In this document: positions 41,801 through 48,877 of the stretch, piece after piece
Numbering within the stretch: the stretch's first letter is position 1
Layout of the letters: every line of letters starts with the position of its first letter
Source of the DNA: Roseateles depolymerans
GTDB lineage: Bacteria > Pseudomonadota > Gammaproteobacteria > Burkholderiales > Burkholderiaceae_C
Assembly: GCA_003241055.1 (NCBI GenBank)
Contig: QFOD01000001.1
Location: 62,001 to 126,000 of the forward strand
DNA length: 64,000 nt
Direction: 5' to 3'
The notes under the pieces: model-generated
What the model was told of the DNA's origin: nothing
Databases searched by the model: none
Seen by the model: the letters and a program-made list of their open reading frames with translations, nothing else
Program-made: the position numbers and the translations under genes

Positions 41801-42722
41801 GGTGCCGACACCGGTGGCCGGCAAGGGCGTGCGCGCCGAGGTGGCCAAGGAACCTGAGCCCGCGCGTGACGTCAGCCAGCTCTACACGGACTGGACCTTT
41901 GGCGAACTGCCCGAGCTGCTGGAGGTGCGCAAGGGCGGGCAGACGCTGATCGGTTTTCCGGCGCTGATCGACAAGGGCGGCGCGGTCGAGATCGAGGTGT
42001 TCGATGAACCCGAGGTCGCGGCCGCCAGGCACCGCGCCGGGCTGCGCCGGCTGATCGCGCTGCAGCTCAAGGAGCCGCTGAAGTTCCTCGAGAAGAACAT
42101 CCCCGACCTGCAGCGCATGTCGGTGCTCTTCATGCAACTGGGCACGGCCGAGGAACTGCGCGACCAGATCATCGGCGTGGCGCTGGACCGGGCCTTCCTG
42201 GCCGACCCGCTGCCTACCGACGCGATGAGCTTCAAGAAGCGCATCGAGGAAGGCCGCAGCCGGCTCAACCTGATTGCGCAGGAGGTGGCCCGCGCGGTGC
42301 ACGCCGTGCTGCAGGAATGGGCCAATGCCAGCCGCAAGCTCAAGGATTCGCGCCCGGCCAAGGACGTTGCAGACGACATCACCGCACAGCTGCAGCGCCT
42401 GGTGCCCAAGCGCTTCGCGCTGGACACCTCCTGGGCCCAGTTGCAGCATCTGCCGCGCTACCTCAAGGCCATCACCACGCGGCTGGACAAGCTGCGCGCC
42501 GACCCGGCCCGCGATGCCAGGCTGATGGCCGAATGCAAGCCGCTGGAGCAGCGCTATACCCGCCGCCTGGCCGAGCTCAAGGGTGTGCGCGATGCGCGGT
42601 TGGAGGACTTCCGCTGGCAGCTGGAGGAGCTGCGGGTCAGCCTCTTCGCGCAGGAGCTGCGCACGCCGCAGCCGGTCAGCGTGAAGCGGCTGGACAAGGT
42701 GTGGGCGCAGATCAGCAGTTGA
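38877..42722 (+). CDS. hrpA: ATP-dependent RNA helicase HrpA
   Basis: Large DEAH-box helicase; in E. coli it processes mRNA and rescues collided ribosomes. The 1281-residue protein shows motif I GETGSGKTTQLPK, motif II DEAH (LIIDEAHERSLN), motif III SATID, and C-terminal helicase motifs TNVAETSLTVPGIRYVIDPG and QRAGRCGRVSNG. A helicase-associated OB-fold and a long C-terminal extension (about 760-1281, DUF3418-like) follow. The length is normal for the family. Confidence 0.97.
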   Translation: MSSVAPESRPVKPAFSITFPESLPVSARRGEIEAALREHQVVIVCGETGSGKTTQLPKIALAMGRGRANGGGLIGHTQPRRIAASSVAKRIAEELKTPLGEVVGYKVRFQDRLSRDASVKLMTDGILLAETQSDPLLKAYDTLIIDEAHERSLNIDFLLGYLRELLPRRPDLKIIVTSATIDADRFAKHFESSKGPAPVLMVSGRLFPVEQRYRPFEESREYDLNNAICDAVDELWREGGGDVLVFLPGEREIREAAEALRKHHPPGVDILPLFSRLSEAEQNKVFEPHGARRIVLATNVAETSLTVPGIRYVIDPGLARVKRYSYRNKVEQLLIENISQAAANQRAGRCGRVSNGICIRLFSEKEFNERPKFTDPEILRSSLAGVILRMKSLHLGEVERFPFLEPPRPKAIADGYQLLNELGATDDANDLTPLGRELSRLPLDPRVGRMILEARTRDALSEVLVIASALSGQDVRDRPQEAAQAADEKHKKFDDEKSEFMGYLKLWKWLGDSKGGEGEHKLSHRKHEALLRENFVSPRRVREWRDVHSQLQTVVTEHGWRLNQSPATYEQVHLSMLAGLLGNIGCKSDDEDWYLGARGIKFYRHPGAHLSKKPGRWIVAAELVDTSRLYGRGLANIEPQWLPGIAGHLIKTQLLEPHWEKKAAEVVALERATLYGIVLYSGKRVNFGRVDAKAAREIFIREGLVSGELPEDLVRQLPFLGHNRRQIAKVEELEHKSRRQDVLVDDELIYAFYDQHLPAGVYSGTTLMKWWREASKADNKLLYLSQDELMRHEAAGVTSEAFPKVIRLGGVDCAAAYLHQPGDARDGVTVTVPIFALNQVSEERAEWLVPGMLAQKVTALLKSLHQKPRARLTPLPDFVAEFIELHPFAQGALIEVLLKAVKERTQLAVQRNDFKLEQLPAHLFMNFRVVDEHGRQLGQGRQLAALKAELGGKARSAFQALAALKLPAAADPPKPVPTPVAGKGVRAEVAKEPEPARDVSQLYTDWTFGELPELLEVRKGGQTLIGFPALIDKGGAVEIEVFDEPEVAAARHRAGLRRLIALQLKEPLKFLEKNIPDLQRMSVLFMQLGTAEELRDQIIGVALDRAFLADPLPTDAMSFKKRIEEGRSRLNLIAQEVARAVHAVLQEWANASRKLKDSRPAKDVADDITAQLQRLVPKRFALDTSWAQLQHLPRYLKAITTRLDKLRADPARDARLMAECKPLEQRYTRRLAELKGVRDARLEDFRWQLEELRVSLFAQELRTPQPVSVKRLDKVWAQISS

Positions 42723-42863
42723 GGCGCGGTTTGCGGCGGGGTTGAATCTGCCGGATTCGTCAGTTTTCCGCCGCAAATCGACGCCTGTTTGAAAGGCTGT
42801 CATCGCCAAGCTGGAGTCCAATGCACGGCATCATTTCTCACCGCTGCGTCCTGCCCCGTCACC

Positions 42864-44666
42864 GTGCCGACTGATTCGAGTTCCTCCGCACCGCCGCTGC
42901 GCAGCTTCGGCCGTTTCGAGCTGCGGGCTCTGCTGTCCAAGAGCGCGCGCAGCATGGCCTGGCTGGTGCACGACCCCCGCAATGGCCTGGAGCTGATGCT
43001 TTGGATGCCGCGCGAGCAGCCCAACAGCGCGCCGGCCATGGAGCACTGGCAGCGCATGGCGCAGGCCGGGGGGCGGGTGCAGCACCCGAATCTGGCGCCA
43101 GTCTTCGAGATCGGTCAGGTCGATGGCTGGCCCTATGTGGCCTACGAGCGCAGCCTGGGCGAGACGCTGGATGAGCGTCTGGCGCGTCAGGCAGCGCCGC
43201 TGCCGGTGCAGGCGGCGGCGTGGGTCGCCCAGGCGCTTGAGGGCCTGGCATTCGCCCACGAGGCCGGTCATGCCCACCGCGACATCCAGGGCGCCTGCCT
43301 GCTGATCGATGCGACCGACAAGGTGCGGCTGGTCGGGCTGGAGGTGGCGCAGGAGGTGTTTCCGGCCACGGTGGACTTCAACACCGTCACCCGCCGTGCG
43401 GTGCGGGAGTCGGCCGAAGAGGATGTGCTGGCGGTGGGGCTGCTGCTGCATCGGCTGCTGACCGGCCGACCGGTGCTGGGGCTGACCGATCTGCAGGCCG
43501 TGGTGCAGCAGATGCAGCCCCTGGGCCGGGAGGTGGTGCGCCTGGGCTGGGAGACCCCGCACCCCATCCCCGACCCCCTGCGAGCCATCTGCAACCGCTC
43601 GACCGACCGACTCACCCGCCAGCGTTACCACCAGGCGCGCAGCTTCTGGCGGGCACTGGACGGCTGGCGCATCGCGGCCGGCCAGGACGGCGGCGGCCCG
43701 GTGGCCTTGCTGCTGGACAAGCTGCAGCGCGGCGGCACCCTGCCCAGCAGCACGACCGGGCTGCACCGCTTTGCCTCGGGGGCGGCGCAGGCCACGCACG
43801 CCAGTGCGCTGGCCGAGCTGGTGCTGAAGGACATGGCCCTGAGCCTGGAGCTGGTGCGGCGCGTCAACCTCAGCCTGCGTCAGAACGGGCACCAGGGCGA
43901 GGTCATCCTGAACATGCAACGCGCGATCCAGATGCTGGGCCTGGACGGGGTGCAGCACGCAGCCAACGCGCTCAAGCCCTGGCCAGGGCTGCTGCAACCC
44001 GCGCAGGCGGAGCTGCTGCGTGCGCTGATGGCGCGGGTCAACAAGGCGAGCCAGGTGGCGCAGGCGCTGCGGCCGGCCGGCTACGACGGCGAGGTCGTGC
44101 AACTGGTGTGCGTGATGCAGAACCTGGGGCGGCTGCTGGTGCAGTACCACAGCCCGGACGATGCGCAGCAGATCCGCCAGCTGATGGTGCCGCCCGAGGC
44201 GACCGAGGAGCAGCCCAACCCGGCGCCCATGAGCGAGCAGGCGGCCGCCTACGCGGTGCTGGGCTGCGACCTCGACACGCTGGGCACGGCGGTGGTGCGT
44301 TACTGGGGCCTGGGCGACCAGCTCGCGCACATGGTGCGCCGGCACCCGCTGGATGCCTCCGTGCATGCCTCCCGCAACGATGTCGACCTGATCCGCCTCA
44401 CCTGCAGCATGGCCAACGAACTGGTCGACGCGCTGGGCCTGCCCGAGCACAAGCGGCGCCTGGGCGTGGAGCTGGCCACGCGGCGCTATGCGCGCGCGCT
44501 CAACCTGGGCCTGCCCGATGTGCTTGCGGCGCTCAACCCCGGCGCTGCGCCGCGGACTGCGCCCGCCGCGCCCTTGCGCGACGAGCCGGCGCCGACGCCC
44601 GCCGAGACCTCGGCGACCGGCCTGTCGCCGCTGCGCAGCAAGCTGACCCCGCGTAGCGGTACCTGA
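42864..44666 (+). CDS. Pseudokinase-HDOD signalling protein
   Basis: Two-domain regulator of about 600 residues. Residues 10-265 have a Ser/Thr-kinase fold pattern but lack key residues: the ATP-binding Lys is Trp (LELMLWMP), the catalytic loop reads HRDIQGACLL (D140 kept, Asn lost), and DFG is replaced by GLE. It is therefore probably a pseudokinase. Residues about 290-540 resemble an HDOD domain (LVLKDMALSLELVRRVN, AIQMLGLDGVQHAANAL). A Pro/Ala-rich tail follows. The start is uncertain: GTG 42864 is chosen because the fold begins soon after; TTG 42789 is an alternative. It ends 1 bp before the active-kinase paralogue. Confidence 0.75.
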   Translation: MPTDSSSSAPPLRSFGRFELRALLSKSARSMAWLVHDPRNGLELMLWMPREQPNSAPAMEHWQRMAQAGGRVQHPNLAPVFEIGQVDGWPYVAYERSLGETLDERLARQAAPLPVQAAAWVAQALEGLAFAHEAGHAHRDIQGACLLIDATDKVRLVGLEVAQEVFPATVDFNTVTRRAVRESAEEDVLAVGLLLHRLLTGRPVLGLTDLQAVVQQMQPLGREVVRLGWETPHPIPDPLRAICNRSTDRLTRQRYHQARSFWRALDGWRIAAGQDGGGPVALLLDKLQRGGTLPSSTTGLHRFASGAAQATHASALAELVLKDMALSLELVRRVNLSLRQNGHQGEVILNMQRAIQMLGLDGVQHAANALKPWPGLLQPAQAELLRALMARVNKASQVAQALRPAGYDGEVVQLVCVMQNLGRLLVQYHSPDDAQQIRQLMVPPEATEEQPNPAPMSEQAAAYAVLGCDLDTLGTAVVRYWGLGDQLAHMVRRHPLDASVHASRNDVDLIRLTCSMANELVDALGLPEHKRRLGVELATRRYARALNLGLPDVLAALNPGAAPRTAPAAPLRDEPAPTPAETSATGLSPLRSKLTPRSGT

Positions 44667-44667
44667 C

Positions 44668-47046
44668 ATGGCTGACCTCCCGCCCCAGCTCGGCCGCTTC
44701 AAGCTGCTACATAGTCTGGGCGAGGGCGCGCAGGCCACCGTGTGGCTGGCGCATGACCCGCTGCTGGACCGCGAGGTCGCGCTCAAGCTGCTCAAGAGCG
44801 ATGCCGGCATGGAGCTGGGTCACGTGGACGAGTGGCTGCACGAGGCGCGTGCGGTCAGCCGCCTCACCCATCCCAACATCGTGCCGGTGTTCGAGGCCGA
44901 CACCCAGGGCGGGCGCTCCTATCTCGTGTTCGAGTACGTGGCCGGCGGCACGCTGGCGCAGCGCCTGCGGGCCGGGCCGCGCCTGAGTGCTGCCGAGTCG
45001 GTCAACCTGATGCTGGGAGTGCTCGACGGCCTGGCGGCGGCCCATGCGGCGGGGCTGGTGCATCGTGACCTCAAGCCCAGCAACATCCTGCTCGATTCGC
45101 GCGGCCGGCCACGGGTGATGGACTTCGGCATCGCGGCACGCGTGGCGCCGTCGGGCGCTGCTCCGGCCCGCATCGTGGGCACGCCCGGCTACATCTCGCC
45201 CGAGGCGGCGCGGGGCGCAGCCGCCCATCCGCAGATGGACGTGTTCGCGGCCAGCGTGATGCTGGCGGAAATGCTGTCCGGCGAGCGCCTCAATCATGAT
45301 CCGGACCCGATGCGTGCGCTGCAGCGCGTGCAGACGACCGACCTGACCCTGCCCGCCGGGCTGGGGGCCGATGTGAACGATGCGCTACGCGCCATCGTGC
45401 AGCGCGGCCTGGCCCGTGATCCGGCCGCCCGCTGGCCCAGTGCGCAGCAGATGCGTGATGCCCTGGCCGAGTGGCTGCGCCCGGTGGCCACCCCTTCCGC
45501 CGATGCCGATGCGCCGGTGCTCGATTTCCTGCTGCGGCGCATGCGGCATCGCAGCGATTTCCCGGCGCTATCCGATGCGATGGCACGCATCCAGAAGCTG
45601 GCGGATTCCGAGCACGAGAGCCTGGGGCAACTGTCCAACGAAATCCTCAAGGACGTGGCGCTGACCCAGAAGCTGCTGCGCCTGGTGAACACGCCGCAGT
45701 ACCGGCATGCGGCGGCGGGCGGCATCAGCACTGTGTCGCGGGCGGTGGCGCTGATCGGCTTCGCCGGCATCCGCAATCTGGCCATGAGCCTGGTGCTGCT
45801 GGAGCGCATGGAGAACAAGGCGCACGCCCAGCGTCTGCGCGAGGAGTTCCTGCGTTCGCTGCTGGCGGCTGCACTGGCGCGCGAGCTCAGCCTCAATCCG
45901 CGCGACGGCGAGGAGGCCTTTCTCTGTGCGATGTTCCATCACCTGGGGCGGGCGCTGACCGAGTTCTACTTTCCCGAGGAGGCCGAGGCCGTACGCCGGC
46001 TGACCCGAGGCGCCGACGAGGCCGGCCCCGCGCTCAGCGAGGCGGTGGCGTCCGCCCAGGTGCTGGGCATGAGCTACGAGGCACTGGGCCTGGGGGTCGC
46101 GCGCCAGTGGGGCCTGCCCGACAGCCTGCAGCGGTCCATGTGCCGCCCGGTCGGCGATCCGCCGATGCGGCGTCTGGACGACCCCGGGGAACGCCAGCGC
46201 TGGCTGGCCCGGGCCAGCAACGACATGGCCGACCTGATCCTGAACACCCCGCCGGAGCAGACCCATGCCCGCGTGCTGGCGCTGGCGCAGCGCCACGCCC
46301 GGGCGTTGGATGTGAACGCAGAGGCCTTCAGTCAGGCGGCCGACGTCGCCCGGCAGCGACTGGCGCAGATGACCGAGGCGCTGGAGTTGCGTCTGCCACG
46401 TGACTCCCGCGCGCAGCGCCTGCTGGCGCCGCTGGAGCCGTCCGCGCTGGATTCGCTGACCATGCACGAACTGGCGCCCACGCAGGTGATGGTTCGCGAG
46501 GAGGCCGGCACCGTGAAGCTGCCCGAGCGTGCCAGCGAGGTGCTGGCGGCGGGCATTCAGGAGATCACGGACGCGATGGTCAATGAGTTCCAGCTCAATG
46601 CCGTGCTGCGCATGATCCTGGAGACCATCTACCGTGCGCTGGGGCTGCGCCGGGTGATCTTCTGCCTGCGCGACGCCCGGGGTCAGAGCCTGGCGGGGCG
46701 GCTCGGCGTGGGCGAGGATGTCGAACGGCTCGCCCCGCTGCTGCGCATCGACCTGGCCGCGCAGCCGCCGGATCTGTTCGCGGCGGTGTGCCAGAAGGGG
46801 GCCGACACGATGATCCAGGATGCCCTGGCCCCGAACATCCTGGCCCGGCTGCCGGGCTGGTATCAAGGCGAACTGCGCGCGCCGGCCTTCCTGCTGCTGC
46901 CGTTGATGGTCAAGGGCGCGCCGCTGGGGCTGATCTACGCCGATCACGCGCGGCCCGGGGGCATCGTCGTCGACGACAAGCAGCTGTCGCTGCTGAAAAC
47001 GTTGCGTAACCAGGCGGTGATGGCCTTTCGGCAGGCCGCCAACTGA
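44668..47046 (+). CDS. Ser/Thr protein kinase-HDOD-GAF fusion
   Basis: The 792-residue regulator has an N-terminal Hanks-type kinase (about residues 9-270) with intact K40 (VALKLL), HRDLKPSN (H132, D134), DFG (D152) and the GTPGYISPE activation segment. A HDOD domain (about 285-490) and a C-terminal GAF domain (about 617-790, ILETIYRALGLRRVIFCLRD) follow. It starts 1 bp after the stop of the pseudokinase-HDOD gene, and the two share the same architecture, so they look like a duplicated pair with one active kinase. It could supply phosphothreonine to FHA proteins such as that at 27041; this link is inference. Confidence 0.85.
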   Translation: MADLPPQLGRFKLLHSLGEGAQATVWLAHDPLLDREVALKLLKSDAGMELGHVDEWLHEARAVSRLTHPNIVPVFEADTQGGRSYLVFEYVAGGTLAQRLRAGPRLSAAESVNLMLGVLDGLAAAHAAGLVHRDLKPSNILLDSRGRPRVMDFGIAARVAPSGAAPARIVGTPGYISPEAARGAAAHPQMDVFAASVMLAEMLSGERLNHDPDPMRALQRVQTTDLTLPAGLGADVNDALRAIVQRGLARDPAARWPSAQQMRDALAEWLRPVATPSADADAPVLDFLLRRMRHRSDFPALSDAMARIQKLADSEHESLGQLSNEILKDVALTQKLLRLVNTPQYRHAAAGGISTVSRAVALIGFAGIRNLAMSLVLLERMENKAHAQRLREEFLRSLLAAALARELSLNPRDGEEAFLCAMFHHLGRALTEFYFPEEAEAVRRLTRGADEAGPALSEAVASAQVLGMSYEALGLGVARQWGLPDSLQRSMCRPVGDPPMRRLDDPGERQRWLARASNDMADLILNTPPEQTHARVLALAQRHARALDVNAEAFSQAADVARQRLAQMTEALELRLPRDSRAQRLLAPLEPSALDSLTMHELAPTQVMVREEAGTVKLPERASEVLAAGIQEITDAMVNEFQLNAVLRMILETIYRALGLRRVIFCLRDARGQSLAGRLGVGEDVERLAPLLRIDLAAQPPDLFAAVCQKGADTMIQDALAPNILARLPGWYQGELRAPAFLLLPLMVKGAPLGLIYADHARPGGIVVDDKQLSLLKTLRNQAVMAFRQAAN

Positions 47047-47109
47047 TCATGGCGCGGCTTTACTGCGGCTTGATCGCCCGAATGTTTGAATCTCGCGTGC
47101 AATGAAATA

Positions 47110-47138
47110 CGCCGGCAAGTTCGTTGAACTTGCCGGCG
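47110..47138 (-). terminator. Strong hairpin between the kinase gene and the LuxR island
   Basis: CGCCGGCAAGTTC (47110-47122) pairs perfectly over 13 bp with GAACTTGCCGGCG (47126-47138), 3-nt loop. The minus-strand side continues TATTTCATT, the plus-strand side ATATGTG, so it fits best as the terminator of the minus-strand micropeptide transcript while possibly serving the convergent kinase operon too. Confidence 0.65.
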
Positions 47139-47251
47139 ATATGTGTCGCGCTACTTGTGCTGATTTCGCGGTCGAGCCGCGATGAGTATTATTTCAGCGC
47201 AGGTTTTGTGACGTCCCTGAGCAGTGGTGGGCCATGAGGCCTGATATTGGT

Positions 47252-47308
47252 TTAGAAGCCTGTATAGGGCAGACCGAGAACTTCGAGAATCAGGTTGATA
47301 AAGCTCAT
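47252..47308 (-). CDS. 18-residue hydrophobic peptide under lux-box control
   Basis: ATG at 47308 to TAA at 47252 encodes MSFINLILEVLGLPYTGF. GGAG (minus, 47318-47315) lies exactly 6 nt upstream of the ATG, an ideal Shine-Dalgarno site. The frame is closed by TAG upstream with no other start, so the peptide cannot be longer at its N-terminus. A predicted LuxR-dependent promoter would begin transcription about 20 nt before the ATG, and a strong hairpin follows 114 nt after the stop. The mostly hydrophobic sequence with one Glu could be a membrane-active peptide, signal precursor or leader. I recognise no homologue. The transcript could instead act as a small RNA. Confidence 0.6.
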   Translation of the reverse strand: MSFINLILEVLGLPYTGF

Positions 47309-47334
47309 GAGTTGCTCCGAGAAGTGATGGAGTA

Positions 47335-47382
47335 ACTATGCCTTGGGGATAGCAATTCGACACCTGTCAAGGTTGACAGGTG
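47335..47382 (-). promoter_or_regulatory. Perfect lux-box palindrome and promoter for the micropeptide
   Basis: CACCTGTCAA and TTGACAGGTG arms (47361-47370, 47373-47382) flank GG: a perfect 22-bp dyad resembling the lux box (ACCTG...CAGGT). On the minus strand CATAGT (47340-47335) is a 4/6 match to a -10 hexamer. With the dyad centre at 47371.5, a start near 47329 puts the box at -42.5, the class II position for LuxR activation. It lies just past the 3' end of the luxR-type gene. Confidence 0.7.
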
Positions 47383-47401
47383 CGGGGGATGCCGGCAGGG
47401 A

Positions 47402-48127
47402 CTATATGAGCCCGAGCTCCAGGCAGGTGATGACGGCCTGCATCTTGGTGGCGACGCCGAGCTTCTTGAGACTGGACTGGATGTGGAAGTTCACGGTCCG
47501 TGGCGAAATGCTCAGCAGCTGAGCCACATGCCAGGCACTGCGGCCATCCATGCTCAGTCGCAGGCACTCCAGTTCTTGCGGCGTGAGCTTTGGCCTTTCG
47601 CGCGGCGTGCTCAGTTCGTCGCCAATCAGCCGCTGCGCCGCCGCCTGGGCATGCACCGCGAGTGTTTGGACACTGTCCAGCAGGTAGGTCAGCGTTTCCT
47701 CCTTGCGTGGCAGTTTGGTGGGGCGGTCCACGCCCAGCAGAAAGTGCTTGTCCTTCGAGAGATGCATGGCCACTGCGATGCCCGTGGAGTAGCCATAGGG
47801 GGCCTGCATCTCCCACAGGTCGCCGGCATCGGCCTCGGCGTAGGTGCGCTGGTCGTAGATGAAGGGCATGTCCTGCCGCATCAGGCATTGCATGACCGGA
47901 TCCCTTCGAGCCGTGTCAAGCGAGCGAGAGATCTCGATGAACGCCTCGGGGGTGTTCGAGATGGAGCGGCCTTGCACGTTCGGACTGTTGAGGTTGCCAT
48001 TGATCAGTACGGCGGACATGAGGCCGAAGTCCAGCCGGTTCGCAAATGCAACCAGGCGTGAGCTGAGCGCGTCGATATCCGGCGCGCAGCTGATGTCGAG
48101 TAGGTCGCGAACTGCGATGTGGTCCAT
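47402..48127 (-). CDS. LuxR-family regulator with autoinducer-binding domain
   Basis: The 241-residue protein (ATG 48127) has an N-terminal autoinducer-binding domain (about 15-155) and a C-terminal LuxR HTH (about 175-240: LTPQELECLRLSMDGRSAWHVAQLLSISPRTVNFHIQSSLKKLGV). By spacing to the conserved D76-P77 (TraR D70-P71), the other pocket residues differ: Trp57 is F63, Tyr61 is S67, Trp85 is Y91. That suggests an unusual ligand or an orphan regulator. No luxI is in the window. A longer in-frame start (48196) would place lux box 2 inside the coding region, so 48127 is preferred. Lux-box-like dyads flank the gene on both sides. Confidence 0.85.
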   Translation of the reverse strand: MDHIAVRDLLDISCAPDIDALSSRLVAFANRLDFGLMSAVLINGNLNSPNVQGRSISNTPEAFIEISRSLDTARRDPVMQCLMRQDMPFIYDQRTYAEADAGDLWEMQAPYGYSTGIAVAMHLSKDKHFLLGVDRPTKLPRKEETLTYLLDSVQTLAVHAQAAAQRLIGDELSTPRERPKLTPQELECLRLSMDGRSAWHVAQLLSISPRTVNFHIQSSLKKLGVATKMQAVITCLELGLI

Positions 48128-48151
48128 TACAGAATGGCTGTGGCTGCCCAG

Positions 48152-48173
48152 GAGCTGGCAAGGTTGACAGGTG
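48152..48173 (+). promoter_or_regulatory. Second lux-box-like dyad, between the luxR-type gene and its divergent neighbour
   Basis: GAGCTGGCAA, GG, TTGACAGGTG: an imperfect version (7 of 10 in the left arm) of the box at 47361. Fifteen consecutive bases (CAAGGTTGACAGGTG) are identical between the two. The centre at 48162.5 predicts a plus-strand start near 48205, 24 nt before the ATG at 48229, again at -42.5. For the luxR-type gene the geometry is wrong for activation (start would fall inside the gene), so here binding would more likely repress or be neutral. Confidence 0.6.
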
Positions 48174-48228
48174 ACGAGTATGACAGCCCGCGTCACAGTT
48201 GCGGCTCTGGATGAACCGGGGTGGATTT

Positions 48229-48675
48229 ATGACGGATTTACGAGCGTTTTCTCGCGCGATACCCACATTGTTTTCCGACCCCTGGGCGCTGGTCGAGGTT
48301 TGGCGGCACGATTTTTCTCATGTCGATACCGGCTTGCTTGAGCCCGACCTGGCCCGCGTGCGCAATATCGCCGGATATAGCGTCTGGGGGAATCCGGACG
48401 GTCTGCAGGTCTGGTTCGAGTGGATCGAGGTCAAGCCGCGTGTCGTCGCGTTGCGGGACCCGATGGGCATCAAGGTCAACGCGCGCTTCACCGACGCACG
48501 CGGCGGGCCGGCGCCGGCCGAGATGGTGCCGGTGTTCCTGGCGACCGTCGTCCATCATCTGCCCTGGCAGCCCAGGGTGCTGGGCTGGCTGAGCGATCAC
48601 GGGGAGACGGTGGCCGATGTGCGTGCCCGGCACCGTCGCGAACGCATCGCCAGCCAGGTGCGGCTGCCGAACTGA
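48229..48675 (+). CDS. Uncharacterised protein next to luxR-type gene, possibly RsaM-like
   Basis: The 148-residue soluble protein has no signal peptide or membrane segment. The ATG at 48229 is preceded by GGGGTGGA; ATG 48211 is a weaker alternative. It is rich in Trp in the core (VWRHDF, GYSVWGNPDGLQVWFEWIEV). Size, position beside a luxR-type gene, the GY.xW...W.W pattern and the GIKVNARFTD stretch recall RsaM-type quorum-sensing repressors (DUF4902) of Burkholderia and Pseudomonas. I cannot verify this by alignment, so the family is a guess. Lux box 2 is correctly spaced to activate it. Confidence 0.55.
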   Translation: MTDLRAFSRAIPTLFSDPWALVEVWRHDFSHVDTGLLEPDLARVRNIAGYSVWGNPDGLQVWFEWIEVKPRVVALRDPMGIKVNARFTDARGGPAPAEMVPVFLATVVHHLPWQPRVLGWLSDHGETVADVRARHRRERIASQVRLPN

Positions 48676-48757
48676 GCGTGTAGGGCTTGTCGCTGTCGAC
48701 GCCTGCCCGCCGGGCGGCGAGCGATGGTTGGCATCACAGCAGGAATGAGGGGGTGAC

Positions 48758-48846
48758 GAGCCTTACCCCCGGCACTGGTCGCAACGGTTAGGGCTGCTTG
48801 GTTCCCCACCTGACCCGGTTGGCCGCGCTCCCATGCGAGGAGGCCC
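48758..48846 (-). ncRNA. ffs: Signal recognition particle RNA (4.5S, small bacterial type)
   Basis: The minus strand contains GGGTCAGGTGGGGAACCA followed by AAGCAGCCCTAAC, the conserved Ffh-binding domain: asymmetric loop sequences AGG/AAGCAGC around a stem capped by a GGAA tetraloop. The 5' end GGGCCT (48846-48841) pairs with AGGCTC at the 3' end (48763-48758), closing the rod. TAGAAT (48862-48857) is a likely -10, with TTGGCG 19 bp upstream. Ends are approximate by a few bases. Proximity to dnaX is common in Proteobacteria. The RNA works with Ffh in co-translational membrane targeting. Confidence 0.9.
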
Positions 48847-48877
48847 GTCAGAGAGCATTCTAACCGGGCGCGCAGCC

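Noticed and set aside
38772..42821. A 1349-codon open frame antisense to hrpA
   Set aside because: The plus strand encodes a complete HrpA with all helicase motifs. The reverse frame is a high-GC shadow with His/Gln/Arg/Ala/Leu-rich low-complexity sequence and no domain.
47194..47235. A second tiny minus-strand frame (13 residues, MAHHCSGTSQNLR) downstream of the 18-residue peptide
   Set aside because: It has no good ribosome site at proper spacing, and short frames like this are expected by chance; kept only as a note because it would be on the same transcript.
47151..47363. A 70-residue minus-strand frame starting at GTG 47363 across the lux-box promoter region
   Set aside because: Its start codon lies inside the lux-box palindrome, upstream of the predicted transcription start, it lacks a ribosome site, and it overlaps the better-supported 18-codon frame in another phase.
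48128..48196. N-terminal extension of the LuxR-type protein to 48196
   Set aside because: It would place the second lux-like box within codons, and the extra residues do not resemble LuxR N-termini; the ATG at 48127 gives a normal 241-residue protein.
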